Source: a bacterium
GTDB taxonomy: Bacteria > Sysuimicrobiota > Sysuimicrobiia > Sysuimicrobiales > Segetimicrobiaceae
Direction: 5' to 3'
Length of the DNA stretch: 64,000 bases
Assembly: GCA_035307765.1 (NCBI GenBank)
Contig: DATGHU010000012.1
Location: 18,040-82,039, forward strand
Every line of letters begins with the position of its first letter. The first letter of the stretch is position 1. Shown piece by piece: positions 1 to 8,030 of the stretch. Below the pieces are notes generated by a model, which was not told the DNA's origin, ran no database searches, and saw only the letters and a program-made list of their open reading frames with translations. The position numbers were made by a program, and so were the translations under genes.

Positions 1-1
1 G

Positions 2-103
2 CTCCCGGGGATGATCGCCGGGCTGCGCGCCCGCGGCTACGCCGTCGTGCCGCTGAGCAGCCTCCTCCGCCCGGCGGCGGAAGACAACGCCCGGTGCGGC
101 TGA
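2..103 (+). CDS. Polysaccharide deacetylase family protein, C-terminal end (partial)
   Basis: Only the last 33 codons are inside the window, read in the frame that begins at base 2 and ends in TGA at 101-103. The residues PGMIAGLRARGYAVVPLSSLL match the usual end of NodB-like polysaccharide deacetylases, where a final helix is followed by a short strand of the type GYxxVxLSxLL. Such enzymes remove N- or O-acetyl groups from cell-wall or exported glycans. The catalytic motifs would lie upstream and cannot be seen. It abuts the convergent VOC gene with no gap. The assignment rests only on this tail. Confidence 0.55.
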   Translation, partial: LPGMIAGLRARGYAVVPLSSLLRPAAEDNARCG

Positions 104-595
104 TCAGCGGGGCGGGTACTCGGCCTCCGGCGGGACCCTTTCCCTCGGAATCTCGATGAGCTCGAGGATCACCCCGAAGAGGGCCTCGGTGTCGAGGTAG
201 GCGAAGCCGCCGTCCCCGAGCCGGCCGTATCCCCGCCCGCTCTGCAGCACGGCGAATCCCCGCCGCTGCGCGTCGGCGACGGCCTCATCGAGAGCCGGAA
301 CGAATACGCCGAGGTGGTGGAGTCCCTCCCCCTTGCGGTCCAGGTGATCGGCGTAGATGTTCGGCGGCGACAGCGGCTGAATCAGTTCGATCGTCTGCGC
401 GCCCGCCTGCGCCAGCGCGAGCCGCATCCGATAGTCCTGGCGCCGCCCGTGATAGGTCATCTCGCGCACCAGCGGCGGGCCGTAAGTATACACCTTCCAG
501 GGGCCGACCCCGAGCGTCTCCCAGTACCGCCGCATCACGGCGTCGAGGTCGCGAACGACGAGCGCGATCTGATCGACCCGCGACAGTGGAAACAT
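104..595 (-). CDS. VOC (glyoxalase/methylmalonyl-CoA epimerase-like) family protein
   Basis: A 163-residue protein with two beta-alpha-beta-beta-beta modules of the vicinal oxygen chelate fold. The first opens with MFPLSRVDQIALVVRDLDA and the second with GEGLHHLGVFVPALDEA. Candidate metal ligands include the paired His residues of GLHHLG and the Glu of VILELIE near the C-terminus. These are the positions used by methylmalonyl-CoA epimerase and glyoxalase-like enzymes, but the substrate cannot be read from sequence. The ATG at 593-595 was chosen because a GGGGGGA ribosome-binding site precedes it; an ATG six codons upstream has no such site. It is likely a stand-alone cytoplasmic gene, convergent with the deacetylase. 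Confidence 0.8.
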   Translation of the reverse strand: MFPLSRVDQIALVVRDLDAVMRRYWETLGVGPWKVYTYGPPLVREMTYHGRRQDYRMRLALAQAGAQTIELIQPLSPPNIYADHLDRKGEGLHHLGVFVPALDEAVADAQRRGFAVLQSGRGYGRLGDGGFAYLDTEALFGVILELIEIPRERVPPEAEYPPR

Positions 596-717
596 GCGGT
601 CCCCCCGCGTCATGACGTGCTCTGGCGATGTGCCGACTGAAGCGTACTCCAGCGGCGGCGGAAAGGGAACCGGGAGAAACGGTGGGGAGGAACGCGCGGG
701 CAGGCGGCCCCGGCGTC

Positions 718-2307
718 TCAGACCCTTCGTCCCACCTTCGCCGTGCCCCGCAGCTGCGGGGGGCGGAGGCGATTGATGTCGTACCGGTGCTTCTTCATCT
801 CGTAGAGCCGCCGGTCGGCGGTCCGCAAGAGCTGCTCGGGGGTGGCCCCGTCCTCGGGCCAGGCGGCGATGCCCCACGAGAGTGTGAGCTGAAGCTCGCC
901 GCCGCCCGCGGCGGAGATCGACGTCTTCATGGTGCCCATCCGGGTGAGGATCCGCGCCACGTCGGGAGCGGCGGTCTCGGGAAACAGCAGCACAAACTCG
1001 TCCCCGCCGAAACGGGCCACCAGGTCGGACCCGCGCATGCCGGCGACGAGCACCTGCGCCACCCGCACCAGCGCCGCGTCCCCGACGATGTGCCCGTGGC
1101 CGTCGTTGATGGCCTTGAACCCGTTGAGGTCCACGAGCGCGACGCTGAGCGACCGCCCCAGACGGTGGCCGCGCGCCATCTCGGCCGTGATGCGGTCGAA
1201 AAAGCTCCGCCGGTTGGCGAGGCCCGTCAGCGAATCGGTGGCCGCCAGCTCCCGGACCTTCTCGTGCAGCCGGGCCGCCTCCAGGGCGGACACCCCCTGA
1301 ATGGCCAGCCGGTGCAGGCGGCGGCGGACCGGATCGGGGAGGGCGATGGGCGGCCGGGCCACCCCGCAGATCCACATCCGCACGCGATCGCCGTGGACCA
1401 GGGGCACGCACGCCATGGCTTCATCCGGCTGGCCGTCCTGCGCCGGGCAGGACCGCAGGATGACCTCGCCGCCCCCCGTGCCGGTAAACGCCTCCGGCAA
1501 CGGAAGGTGGGCCGGGCTCAGCCCTCCGTTCTCCCAGTCGAACCCCTCCGCCGCGATCAGCGTGTGGGGCTTTCCCTCTTCGCGTCGATCCCCGCACAGG
1601 AACGCCGCCCCCTTGTGGAGCCCGGTGATCTCGAGGAAGGCCTGCAGGAGGATCCCGGCCAGACCCTCTACGCGAAGCTCGCCGGAGACCCTGGAGGCAA
1701 GGTCGCTCTCAAACTCCAGCTCGTGCACGCGCTCCTGGGCGGCCCGGTACTCCTGGACCAAGATCCCCAGCAGCAGGGCCAGGAAGAAGCCGCTGGCGAT
1801 GAAGGCGCCGAGCCGGAATCCCGTCGTCTCCAGGGCCTCGGGGCCGGCGCCGCGCATCCACAGGAGGATGATCATCGCGGCCATCGCCACGGAGGCCGCG
1901 AGCGCCTGCCGCAGGTTCATCCGGATGGCCGCCTCGAGAATCGTGAGGTAGTAGAGGTAGAGGAACGGGCTGGATACCCCGCGTGAGATGTACACGACGA
2001 GCGTCACGACGAGCAGGTCGAGGGCAATGACCAGATCGGTCCGCCGGAGCAGGGAGAGCCAGCGCGAGCCGAGTGCCAGGACGATCACGTAGGCCCCCAG
2101 GACCACGATGATGATGTTGACGGCCGGCTGGGGGATGGCGATGATCCCGAACCACAGCGCCGGGATCAGCGTCAGCAGCAGCACGACCCGGGCGAGGCTG
2201 ATCCACTCCTCGGTTCGGGCAACGCCGGGCCCGCCTGCCCACCAGGAACGGCGGCGCAGGCCCCTCGTCGGGCCCGGCGTTGTGTGTGCGATCGTTGCCT
2301 CTGCCAT
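718..2307 (-). CDS. Membrane-bound diguanylate cyclase (GGDEF domain)
   Basis: 529 residues. Five or six hydrophobic segments lie between about residues 39 and 185. A GAF-like cytoplasmic region follows at about 205-350, then a C-terminal GGDEF domain from about 365. The GGDEF signature itself is at about 434-438. RGSD lies five residues before it and fits the RxxD inhibitory site for c-di-GMP feedback. The domain should condense two GTP into cyclic di-GMP, with the membrane and GAF regions sensing an unknown signal. The ATG at 2305-2307 is preceded by AGGAG at seven bases, so longer readings of the frame are unlikely. No EAL or HD-GYP phosphodiesterase lies nearby. Confidence 0.9.
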   Translation of the reverse strand: MAEATIAHTTPGPTRGLRRRSWWAGGPGVARTEEWISLARVVLLLTLIPALWFGIIAIPQPAVNIIIVVLGAYVIVLALGSRWLSLLRRTDLVIALDLLVVTLVVYISRGVSSPFLYLYYLTILEAAIRMNLRQALAASVAMAAMIILLWMRGAGPEALETTGFRLGAFIASGFFLALLLGILVQEYRAAQERVHELEFESDLASRVSGELRVEGLAGILLQAFLEITGLHKGAAFLCGDRREEGKPHTLIAAEGFDWENGGLSPAHLPLPEAFTGTGGGEVILRSCPAQDGQPDEAMACVPLVHGDRVRMWICGVARPPIALPDPVRRRLHRLAIQGVSALEAARLHEKVRELAATDSLTGLANRRSFFDRITAEMARGHRLGRSLSVALVDLNGFKAINDGHGHIVGDAALVRVAQVLVAGMRGSDLVARFGGDEFVLLFPETAAPDVARILTRMGTMKTSISAAGGGELQLTLSWGIAAWPEDGATPEQLLRTADRRLYEMKKHRYDINRLRPPQLRGTAKVGRRV

Positions 2308-2645
2308 GAAGTCGCTCCTGGGACGACGCGTCCGGAGGCGCTCCGCGCTTCCTCGAGACCACACGTCGTCCCACTCTAGGTGAATGCCCCTGTCCGCAGC
2401 GGATCGGTCTCGTCCATTCTGACGGCTTCCACGTATCGTTCGAGTTGCCGACCCGGAGGCCCGAGACAGGCTGGGCGGAAGATCGACGGAGGTTCCCCCG
2501 AACGCGGAGCGGCCCCCCAGGCGGCGAGTGGTCCGCTGAGGGCGCGACGCCTTTTCGCGGGTTTTCGTGTGGGGCACGGCACGCCGGGGGGACCGGATGG
2601 CCTAGGGGCAGCACCTCTTCGATCGGGCGGGCGACGTTGTGTGTC
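2308..2645. other. Gene-free stretch between SRPBCC and GGDEF genes
   Basis: About 340 bases upstream of the diguanylate cyclase. I see no convincing coding frame, no riboswitch consensus and no strong promoter match. The AGGAG ribosome-binding site of the GGDEF gene lies at its left edge. It probably holds the promoter of that gene. Confidence 0.4.
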
Positions 2646-3038
2646 TTACGATTTCTCCAGCATCGCCTTCATCGGCCGCCAGTAGTGGGTGATCCAGCCC
2701 GACTTCTTGTCCCGGTAGTCTCGATCCGGCACTCCCACCTGAACGAAGGTGAGGCGGGTCCCGCCCCGCACCGGCCTGAGGTCGAACGTGACCGTGGAGT
2801 AGTGGAACTTCGGCCAATTGTTGGACCGCCAGAATTGCACGATTCGCCGGCCCGGCACGAGCTCGAGGTTGACCCCGCTGAGGTAGGAGCCGTAGGCGGT
2901 AAAGCTCCCGCCCGGCTTGCGGCTGATGCGGGCCGGCGCCCCGGTAAACTTCGCGTGCCGGCGCGAGTCCACCAGCGCCTCGTAGACGGCGCGCGGGCTG
3001 GCCTTGAACGTCACGGACTGTCGGATGGTCTTGGGCAT
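2646..3038 (-). CDS. SRPBCC/AHSA1 family protein
   Basis: A 130-residue START-like (SRPBCC, Aha1 C-terminal-like) protein. It begins TIRQSVTFKASPRAVYEALVD, contains the GG-FTAYGSYLSG strand pair, and ends WRPMKAMLEKS, all typical of the family. Members form a helix-grip fold with a hydrophobic cavity, and most are uncharacterised. GGGAGGG lies a few bases before the ATG. SRPBCC genes of this kind are usually second in an operon behind an ArsR repressor. Here the repressor is missing, although its promoter and operator remain about 140 bases upstream. Confidence 0.85.
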   Translation of the reverse strand: MPKTIRQSVTFKASPRAVYEALVDSRRHAKFTGAPARISRKPGGSFTAYGSYLSGVNLELVPGRRIVQFWRSNNWPKFHYSTVTFDLRPVRGGTRLTFVQVGVPDRDYRDKKSGWITHYWRPMKAMLEKS

Positions 3039-3110
3039 TGCTCCCTCCCCTGCGTTAGGCTGTCCGGCGCGGACCGGTCGGTTCCCTTTAAGAATCCTTC
3101 AAGCGAAACA

Positions 3111-3188
3111 TCAATGATCCCCACTTCGAGTTGCAGGAGGCGAGGAGCGGCGCGCGCGCGCACCACCTCGCAGTCGGTATTCAACCAT
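3111..3188 (-). pseudogene. Probable arsR remnant / 25-codon leader ORF
   Basis: On the minus strand the palindrome reads FNHMVEYRL, which is a common opening of ArsR repressors whose operator overlaps their own start. After MVEYRL the expected LADPTRRAIL helix is absent. The frame instead runs through Arg/Ser/Ala-rich residues to a stop at 3111. The simplest reading is an arsR gene reduced by internal deletion to its first few codons. It could alternatively be a short leader peptide. The SRPBCC gene follows about 70 bases downstream. Confidence 0.45.
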
Positions 3189-3197
3189 ATGGTTGAA
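3180..3197. promoter_or_regulatory. ArsR-type operator palindrome
   Basis: An 18-base perfect inverted repeat, TTCAACCATATGGTTGAA. It begins immediately downstream of the -10 box of the minus-strand promoter and covers the likely transcription start. ArsR repressors paired with SRPBCC genes commonly use such sites overlapping their start codon. A related palindrome occurs at 47288-47307 in front of an intact arsR, so that repressor or a distant paralogue could act here. Confidence 0.75.
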
Positions 3198-3225
3198 TTA
3201 TAAGAATGCCGGGGCGGGATGTCAA
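3197..3225 (-). promoter_or_regulatory. Consensus sigma-70 promoter for SRPBCC gene
   Basis: Read on the minus strand, TTGACA at 3225-3220 and TATAAT at 3202-3197 are separated by exactly 17 bases. This is a perfect match to the housekeeping promoter. The ArsR-type palindrome touches the -10 box, so a bound repressor would block initiation. Confidence 0.8.
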
Positions 3226-3249
3226 GCGACGTGCGGGAGGCACCGCAGG

Positions 3250-3444
3250 TCAGGAAGCGGGCGGCAGCAGCAGCACCAACGGGATGAGCGCGAGGCGGAG
3301 GACCGCGCGCACCAAGTTCGTGACCGCAAAAGCCTCGATGAACGGGGCCGGGGTCCGTTCGCCCAACGCGGTGACGTGGCCGCCCGCATGGGCAAAGAAG
3401 AGCAGCCCAAGCGGGAGGAGGGCATGCCGATTATTGCGCGGCGG
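3250..3444 (-). pseudogene. C-terminal membrane-protein fragment without a start
   Basis: Directly after the AraC stop and in the same frame, about 64 codons stay open to a TGA at 3250. They encode two hydrophobic stretches (LLPLGLLFFAHAGGHVTALG and AVLRLALIPLVLLLPPAS) joined by ERTPAPFIEAF. The residue pattern looks like a genuine integral membrane protein tail, not an antisense shadow. No ATG or GTG start precedes it in frame. It may be the remnant of a truncated membrane protein. The family was not recognised. Confidence 0.35.
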
Positions 3445-4332
3445 TTACGAGTTCTTGCGGGACCGCCGGTACCGCATCGGGGACACGCCGGCGTGCGCGC
3501 CGAACGTGGTGATGAAGTGGCTCAGGTTCCGGAATCCCACCTCGTAGCAGATCTCCGTCACCGGGAGCGTCGAAGTCTCGAGGAGCCGCATCGCCTCCGC
3601 GATCCGCAGGCGGGTCAGATACCGGTAGGGAGAGACCCCGACGTGGGCCTTGAACATCCGGCTGAAGTAGTAGGGGCTCAATCCCGCCGCGCGGGCGAGC
3701 GAGGCGAGATCGATCTCGCCCGCAAGGTGCGCGGCGGCGTACGCTCGGGCCGCCTCGATACCGTCCCGATGGCGCCGGGTCGAGGGCAGCGCGTGCCGCG
3801 GCTCCGCCGGCGCTTCTTCCCGGCCGGAGGCCCTCAGCAGCTCCACGAGCACCGCCGCCGCTAGCAGATCGATCTTCAGGAGATAGCTCGGGCGCTTGCG
3901 CTGCGCTTCGGAGAAGAGCGCCTGCCGGAGACCGGCGAGTGCGGGGGTCTGCGGCACCACGGTGCGCGGGAACAGCGGACGTTCCTTTGTTCCCCACCGC
4001 GGTGCGGCGCCGTAGCGGGAAAACAGATCCTCGAGCGCGGCCGTGTTCAGGCGCAGGACAAGATGCCGGTCGGTCGGGATCGCTTCCAGGTGGCGGCAGC
4101 GATAGTGCTGCCCCGCGCACCCCAGCACGACGGCATCCGGGCCCACCGCCACGTCGGTATCCAGAGATCGATACTGCCACGCCCCCTCAAGCGTGAAGAT
4201 CACCGTGGGCTCGTGGAAAATCTCGTCGTCCGGATCGCGGTGCGGACGGTTGTGGTGGCGAAAGGACAGCAGAGTCGCCAAGGATCCTCGGGCCAGCGTC
4301 TTCCGCGCCCCGACGTCGGCCTCGACCGTCAC
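3445..4332 (-). CDS. AraC family transcriptional regulator
   Basis: 295 residues. The N-terminal half is a cupin-like sensor (EPTVIFTLEGAWQYR and a Cys/His-containing CAGQHYRCRH segment). The C-terminal hundred residues hold the two AraC helix-turn-helix motifs. The first surrounds LASLARAAGLSPYYFSRMFK and the second VTEICYEVGFRNLSHFITTFGAHAGVSPMRYR. GTG is the start, with GGAGG seven bases before it. It is divergent from the 2-hydroxyacid dehydrogenase gene and the two promoters overlap at their -35 boxes. It therefore likely controls that gene and itself. The effector is unknown. Confidence 0.9.
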   Translation of the reverse strand: MTVEADVGARKTLARGSLATLLSFRHHNRPHRDPDDEIFHEPTVIFTLEGAWQYRSLDTDVAVGPDAVVLGCAGQHYRCRHLEAIPTDRHLVLRLNTAALEDLFSRYGAAPRWGTKERPLFPRTVVPQTPALAGLRQALFSEAQRKRPSYLLKIDLLAAAVLVELLRASGREEAPAEPRHALPSTRRHRDGIEAARAYAAAHLAGEIDLASLARAAGLSPYYFSRMFKAHVGVSPYRYLTRLRIAEAMRLLETSTLPVTEICYEVGFRNLSHFITTFGAHAGVSPMRYRRSRKNS

Positions 4333-4353
4333 AAGCCGTCCTCCATGGGGGGG

Positions 4354-4382
4354 ACTATAGCAGGGGAATTATAACTTGTCAA
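4354..4382 (-). promoter_or_regulatory. Promoter of the AraC regulator gene
   Basis: Read on the minus strand, TTGACA (4382-4377) and TATAGT (4359-4354) are spaced by 17 bases. The start codon lies about 20 bases further on. The -35 box overlaps that of the divergent promoter, so the two promoters probably compete. Confidence 0.75.
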
Positions 4383-4403
4383 ACATGATTTACAGGTTAT
4401 ACA
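4376..4403 (+). promoter_or_regulatory. Divergent promoter with TACAGGT direct repeats
   Basis: TTGTCA and TATACA lie 16 bases apart on the plus strand, facing the dehydrogenase gene. TACAGGT occurs twice, at 4391-4397 and 4400-4406, nine bases apart and over the -10 region. This arrangement suits the two half-sites of an AraC protein. The promoter match is moderate. Confidence 0.45.
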
Positions 4404-4566
4404 GGTCGCCCGGCGAACGCGCGTCGAAAATCGGATCGCGCGGATCCGGGATCATTGGCCGAGAAGATCCCGATGCCCCCGTTCGGGCCCGCGAGAGAAG
4501 GTCCAAGACGGCCGCTGCGGGCCGCGCCGCGCTGCGCTGATGCCACATCTCATGGAGACGTCGTCC

Positions 4567-5577
4567 ATGCCACGGAAGCGCCCCACGGTCGTCCTGATCG
4601 AGGCGATGTATCACCGAGCCGGCGAAGATCTGCTGCGGGAGCAGGCCGACGTCCGGGTGCTGACCGGCGCGACCCCCGAGATGATCCGCGAGGCGCTCGG
4701 CACGGCGGCGGCCGCGTGGGTCCGCTATCCGACCCGCCTCCACGGAGAGGCCATCCGGAACGGAGCGGCGCTCCTCGTGATCAGCACCTCGGGGCGCGGG
4801 ACCGACGCCATCGACATCGCCGCGGCGACCGAGCGAGGCGTTGCCGTGGTCAACAACCCGGGGTTGGGGGCCGCCCCGGTGTCCGAACACGCGGTCGCGT
4901 TGATGCTGGACCTCGCGAAGCAGATCACCCGCTCCGATGCCCGGGCCAGGCAGCCCGACGCGTGGGCCGACCGGAATCGGTCGCCGCGAATCGAGCTGGA
5001 GGGACGCACGCTCGGGCTGATCGGCCTGGGCAGCATCGGCTCGGAGGTGGCCCGGAAGTGCATCGCCGCGTTCCGGATGCAGGTGCTCGCGTACGACCCG
5101 TACGTCCCGGCCGCCAACGCGGAAGCGATGGGGGTCAGGTGGGTCGAGGAGCTGGCGGACGTCCTGCGCCAGTCCGACGTCGTTTCCGTGCACGCCGAGC
5201 TGAACGACGAGACCCGCGGCATGCTCGGCGAGCCCGAGCTGCGGTTGATGCGGCGGGAGGCGTTTCTCGTGAACACGGCCCGGGGGCCGATCGTCCAGCA
5301 AGGGGCGCTGATCCGGGCGCTTCGCGAGGGCTGGATCCAGGGAGCGGCGATCGACGTGTTCGACCCGGAGCCGCCGCCCTCGGGCAGCCCGCTGTTCGAC
5401 CTGGACAATCTCATCCTCACCCCGCACGTGGCGGGGCTGACGGCCGAGGCGGTTCGCGCCCTCGCCGTCTCGGCCGCGACCCAGATCCTGCAGGTCCTCC
5501 GGGGAGAGCGGCCGCCGCACCTGCTCAATCCCGAGGTGTGGGAGCGGGTGGCCCGGCGGCTGGGCAGGGACGGCTGA
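4567..5577 (+). CDS. D-isomer-specific 2-hydroxyacid dehydrogenase
   Basis: 336 residues of the NAD-dependent D-2-hydroxyacid dehydrogenase family (phosphoglycerate dehydrogenase/hydroxypyruvate reductase-like), which interconverts 2-hydroxy and 2-keto acids. The central Rossmann motif is GLIGLGSIGSEVA with an acidic residue after the second strand (YDP). The catalytic trio is visible as the Arg of NTARGP, the Glu of DPEPPP and the His of LTPHVAG. The ATG at 4567 follows GGAG at nine bases; an upstream ATG at 4540 lacks a ribosome-binding site. The exact substrate is not determined. It is probably regulated by the divergent AraC protein. Confidence 0.88.
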   Translation: MPRKRPTVVLIEAMYHRAGEDLLREQADVRVLTGATPEMIREALGTAAAAWVRYPTRLHGEAIRNGAALLVISTSGRGTDAIDIAAATERGVAVVNNPGLGAAPVSEHAVALMLDLAKQITRSDARARQPDAWADRNRSPRIELEGRTLGLIGLGSIGSEVARKCIAAFRMQVLAYDPYVPAANAEAMGVRWVEELADVLRQSDVVSVHAELNDETRGMLGEPELRLMRREAFLVNTARGPIVQQGALIRALREGWIQGAAIDVFDPEPPPSGSPLFDLDNLILTPHVAGLTAEAVRALAVSAATQILQVLRGERPPHLLNPEVWERVARRLGRDG

Positions 5578-5699
5578 AGGGCGGATGATGGATCGCTCGG
5601 GGCAAGGGTGCCGCCCTTGAACCCGGCGGCGCGCATCACCCGCGCCGCGATCCGCTTCGACGCGGGCCCCTCCGGCGCGGTCTGACGCCCGGGAGCGCC

Positions 5700-6251
5700 T
5701 CAGCCGTCGCCGCGCCCTGCCCTCCCCCCGCCGTACCGTTCCAGCAGCGTCGCGCGGGTCATCCAGATCTGCCGGATCTCCCTGCGGTTGCCCTGCGCGA
5801 GGCGCCGCCGGCCGGCGGGGTGGTAGCGGGCGAGCAGGAAGCGCTCCCACGCCGCCAGCCACCATCGGCCGAACGCGGAAATCGGCCAGTGTTCGAATCC
5901 CACCAGCCTGGCTTCGTCCCAGAACAGGCTGGGGCCGCCCACCATCTCGATCTCCCGGTACTCGGGGCGCGCGCGGAGCTCGCCGGCCAGCACCGGAAGG
6001 GCGCGAAAGACTTCCCGGCGGTACCGCAGGGCCCCCTTTCCCCCCTCGTGCAGGGAGGCGGCGAGCCGGTTGTCGACGTGGACCTCCCCCACGAGCGCGC
6101 CGCGCCGGACGACCGTGCCGTCCTTGAAGATCAGCGTTCGTCCGCGGTACCGGATCAGTCCGAGGCGGATGATGTACCCGCCGCCTCCGATCGGCCGGAT
6201 GTGATACCGCCGATCGAACCATTCCTCGAGCCGGTCGGACAGACGGGTCAC
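5700..6251 (-). CDS. YkoP-like domain protein
   Basis: 183 residues, no signal peptide or membrane segment. The pattern RYRGRTLIFKDGTVVRRGALVGEVHVDN, then LVGFEHWPIS and IWMTRATLLERYG, resembles the YkoP domain. That domain is found alone or fused to polysaccharide deacetylases, and its biochemical role is unknown. It starts with GTG inside the stop of the upstream permease (GTGA overlap), so it is translated as the last gene of the transporter operon. That physical coupling is well supported, but any role in transport is inference. A deacetylase tail sits at the far left end of this window, which may be coincidence. Confidence 0.6.
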   Translation of the reverse strand: MTRLSDRLEEWFDRRYHIRPIGGGGYIIRLGLIRYRGRTLIFKDGTVVRRGALVGEVHVDNRLAASLHEGGKGALRYRREVFRALPVLAGELRARPEYREIEMVGGPSLFWDEARLVGFEHWPISAFGRWWLAAWERFLLARYHPAGRRRLAQGNRREIRQIWMTRATLLERYGGGRAGRGDG

Positions 6252-7090
6252 AGCGCCGGCTCCCGTCCCGCCACGCGCCGGAGTTGGGGATCCAGCGCGT
6301 CGCGGAGGCCGTCCCCCAGCAGGTTGACCCCCAGCACCATGATCCCGAGGGCGATCCCGGGGAACACCGCCATCCACGGCGCGATCCCGAGCGCGCGCGT
6401 CGCCTCCAACAGCATGCGGCCCCACGACGGCACCGGGGGTTGGGTGCCGACGCCGAGAAAGCTGAGCGACGCCTCGCTCAGCACCGCCCCGCTGAACGTC
6501 GTCGTCGCTTGGATCGCCAAAAGCGGGGCGACCTGGGGCATGACGTGCCGCCAGAGGATGCGCCCCTCGGTCGCGCCGAGGCCGCGCGCGGCCTCCACGA
6601 ACTCGCGGCCGGCGACGACGAGCACCTGCGCCCGGGTCTGCCGCCAGAACACCGGCACGAGGACGATCCCGATCGCGATCATCGCCTGCACGTAGCCGGT
6701 GCCGAGCACCGCCACGATCGCCAGCGCCAGCAGGATCGCCGGGAACGCCATCAGCCCGTTCATCAGCTGGGCCAGGATCGCCGCCGGCCACCCCGCCCAC
6801 CGCAAGCCCACCAGCGCCAGCGAGACCCCCGCGGCGAGGCCGATCCCCACGGCGACGGCCCCTACCTCGAACGCCACGGCGCCGCCGCCGAGCACCCGGG
6901 CGAGGAGATCGCGGCCGAGATCGTCGGTGCCGAAGACGTGGGCCCCGGTCGGCGGCTGAAGCCGCTCCTCGATCGCGATCCGGGTCGTCGCGTTTCCCCC
7001 CCACATCGCCTCGTACAGGACGCCGGCGAGGACGAATGCTACCAGCGCGAAGCCGACGATGAAATGGGGCGAGGCGCGCCGAGGGGTCAT
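6248..7090 (-). CDS. ABC transporter permease, DppC type
   Basis: 280 residues with an N-terminal anchor, the extracytoplasmic GTDDLGRDLLARVL motif of DppC/OppC subunits, and about five further membrane spans. The EAA-loop lies around FVEAARGLGATEGRILWRHVMPQ, and the end is the family-typical LGVNLLGDGLRDALDPQL. It should pair with the upstream DppB-type subunit to form the channel for the substrate delivered by the operon's binding protein. Its ATG overlaps the stop of that gene (ATGA). No ATP-binding subunit gene is present in the operon. Confidence 0.9.
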   Translation of the reverse strand: MTPRRASPHFIVGFALVAFVLAGVLYEAMWGGNATTRIAIEERLQPPTGAHVFGTDDLGRDLLARVLGGGAVAFEVGAVAVGIGLAAGVSLALVGLRWAGWPAAILAQLMNGLMAFPAILLALAIVAVLGTGYVQAMIAIGIVLVPVFWRQTRAQVLVVAGREFVEAARGLGATEGRILWRHVMPQVAPLLAIQATTTFSGAVLSEASLSFLGVGTQPPVPSWGRMLLEATRALGIAPWMAVFPGIALGIMVLGVNLLGDGLRDALDPQLRRVAGREPAL

Positions 7091-8022
7091 CCCGCCCCCA
7101 CCCGCGGATCGACGGCGCCGTAGAGCAGGTCCACCAGCGTGTTGAGGACACAGACCAGCACCGCGAGCACGACCACCGCTCCCTGGACCACGGGGAGGTC
7201 GCGGGCGAAGATCCCCTGCAGCACCAGCCGGCCCATCCCGGGGAGCCCAAAGACCTGTTCCACGACGACCGCGCCGCCGAGGAGAAACCCGAACTGCAAT
7301 CCGGCGATCGTCAGCACCGGGATGAGCGCGTTCCGCAGGACGTGGCGGAGCAGCACCGATCGCTCGCCGAGCCCCTTCCCCCGCGCCGTCCGGACGTAGT
7401 CGCGGCCCAACTCCTCGAGCACCGAGCCGCGGATGAACCGCATCAGCTGCGCGGCGCGGGCCACCCCCAGCGTGACGGCGGGGAGCACCAGATGCCCCAC
7501 CCACGCCCCGGCGCCGCCGCGGATCGGCGCGTAGCCCTGCAGGGGCAGCCACCTCAGCGTGACGCTGAAGCCCAGCAGCAGCAGGATCCCCACCCAGAAG
7601 TTCGGGACGGCGAGCCCGGCCTGGGTGGCGGCCGCGAGGCCGAGGTCGAGCGGCGACCGGGCGCGCACCGCGGCGAGCAGGCCGAGCGGGAGGGCGACGG
7701 CGACGGTCACCGCTATCGCCGCGGCGGCAAGCGAGAGCGTCACCGGCAGCCGCTCCGCGATCAGCGCCGCGACCGGCGCACGGAAGCGGATCGACTCGCC
7801 GAGCCGTCCGGTCGCCAGCCCGCCGACCCAGGCGGCGTACTGCTCCCAGATCGGCCGGTCCTCCCCCAGCTGGTGCCGGAGCTGACGGAGCTCCTCGGGC
7901 GGGGCCTCCAGCCCGAGCATCAGGGCGGCGGGATCGCCCGGGATCACGCGCAGCAGGACAAAGGCGATCGTGGCGGTCACGACGACGGTGGGGACGACGG
8001 TCAGGGCGCGGAGGGCGCGCAT
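7087..8022 (-). CDS. ABC transporter permease, DppB type
   Basis: 311 residues. The N-terminus VVTATIAFVLLRVIPGDPAALMLG and the following QLRHQLGEDRPIWEQYAAWV segment are diagnostic of DppB/OppB/NikB permeases. Six membrane segments are expected, and the EAA-loop is around YVRTARGKGLGERSVLLRHVLRNALIP. The protein ends DLLYGAVDPRVGAG. It starts eight bases after the binding protein stop and overlaps the DppC-type gene. Peptides, opines, nickel or other small solutes are all possible cargo for this family. Confidence 0.9.
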   Translation of the reverse strand: MRALRALTVVPTVVVTATIAFVLLRVIPGDPAALMLGLEAPPEELRQLRHQLGEDRPIWEQYAAWVGGLATGRLGESIRFRAPVAALIAERLPVTLSLAAAAIAVTVAVALPLGLLAAVRARSPLDLGLAAATQAGLAVPNFWVGILLLLGFSVTLRWLPLQGYAPIRGGAGAWVGHLVLPAVTLGVARAAQLMRFIRGSVLEELGRDYVRTARGKGLGERSVLLRHVLRNALIPVLTIAGLQFGFLLGGAVVVEQVFGLPGMGRLVLQGIFARDLPVVQGAVVVLAVLVCVLNTLVDLLYGAVDPRVGAG

Positions 8023-8030
8023 GCCGCGCG

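Noticed and set aside
4390-6222. A 610-codon minus-strand frame covering the dehydrogenase region
   Set aside because: It runs antisense to a clear 2-hydroxyacid dehydrogenase and out of frame with the YkoP-like gene.
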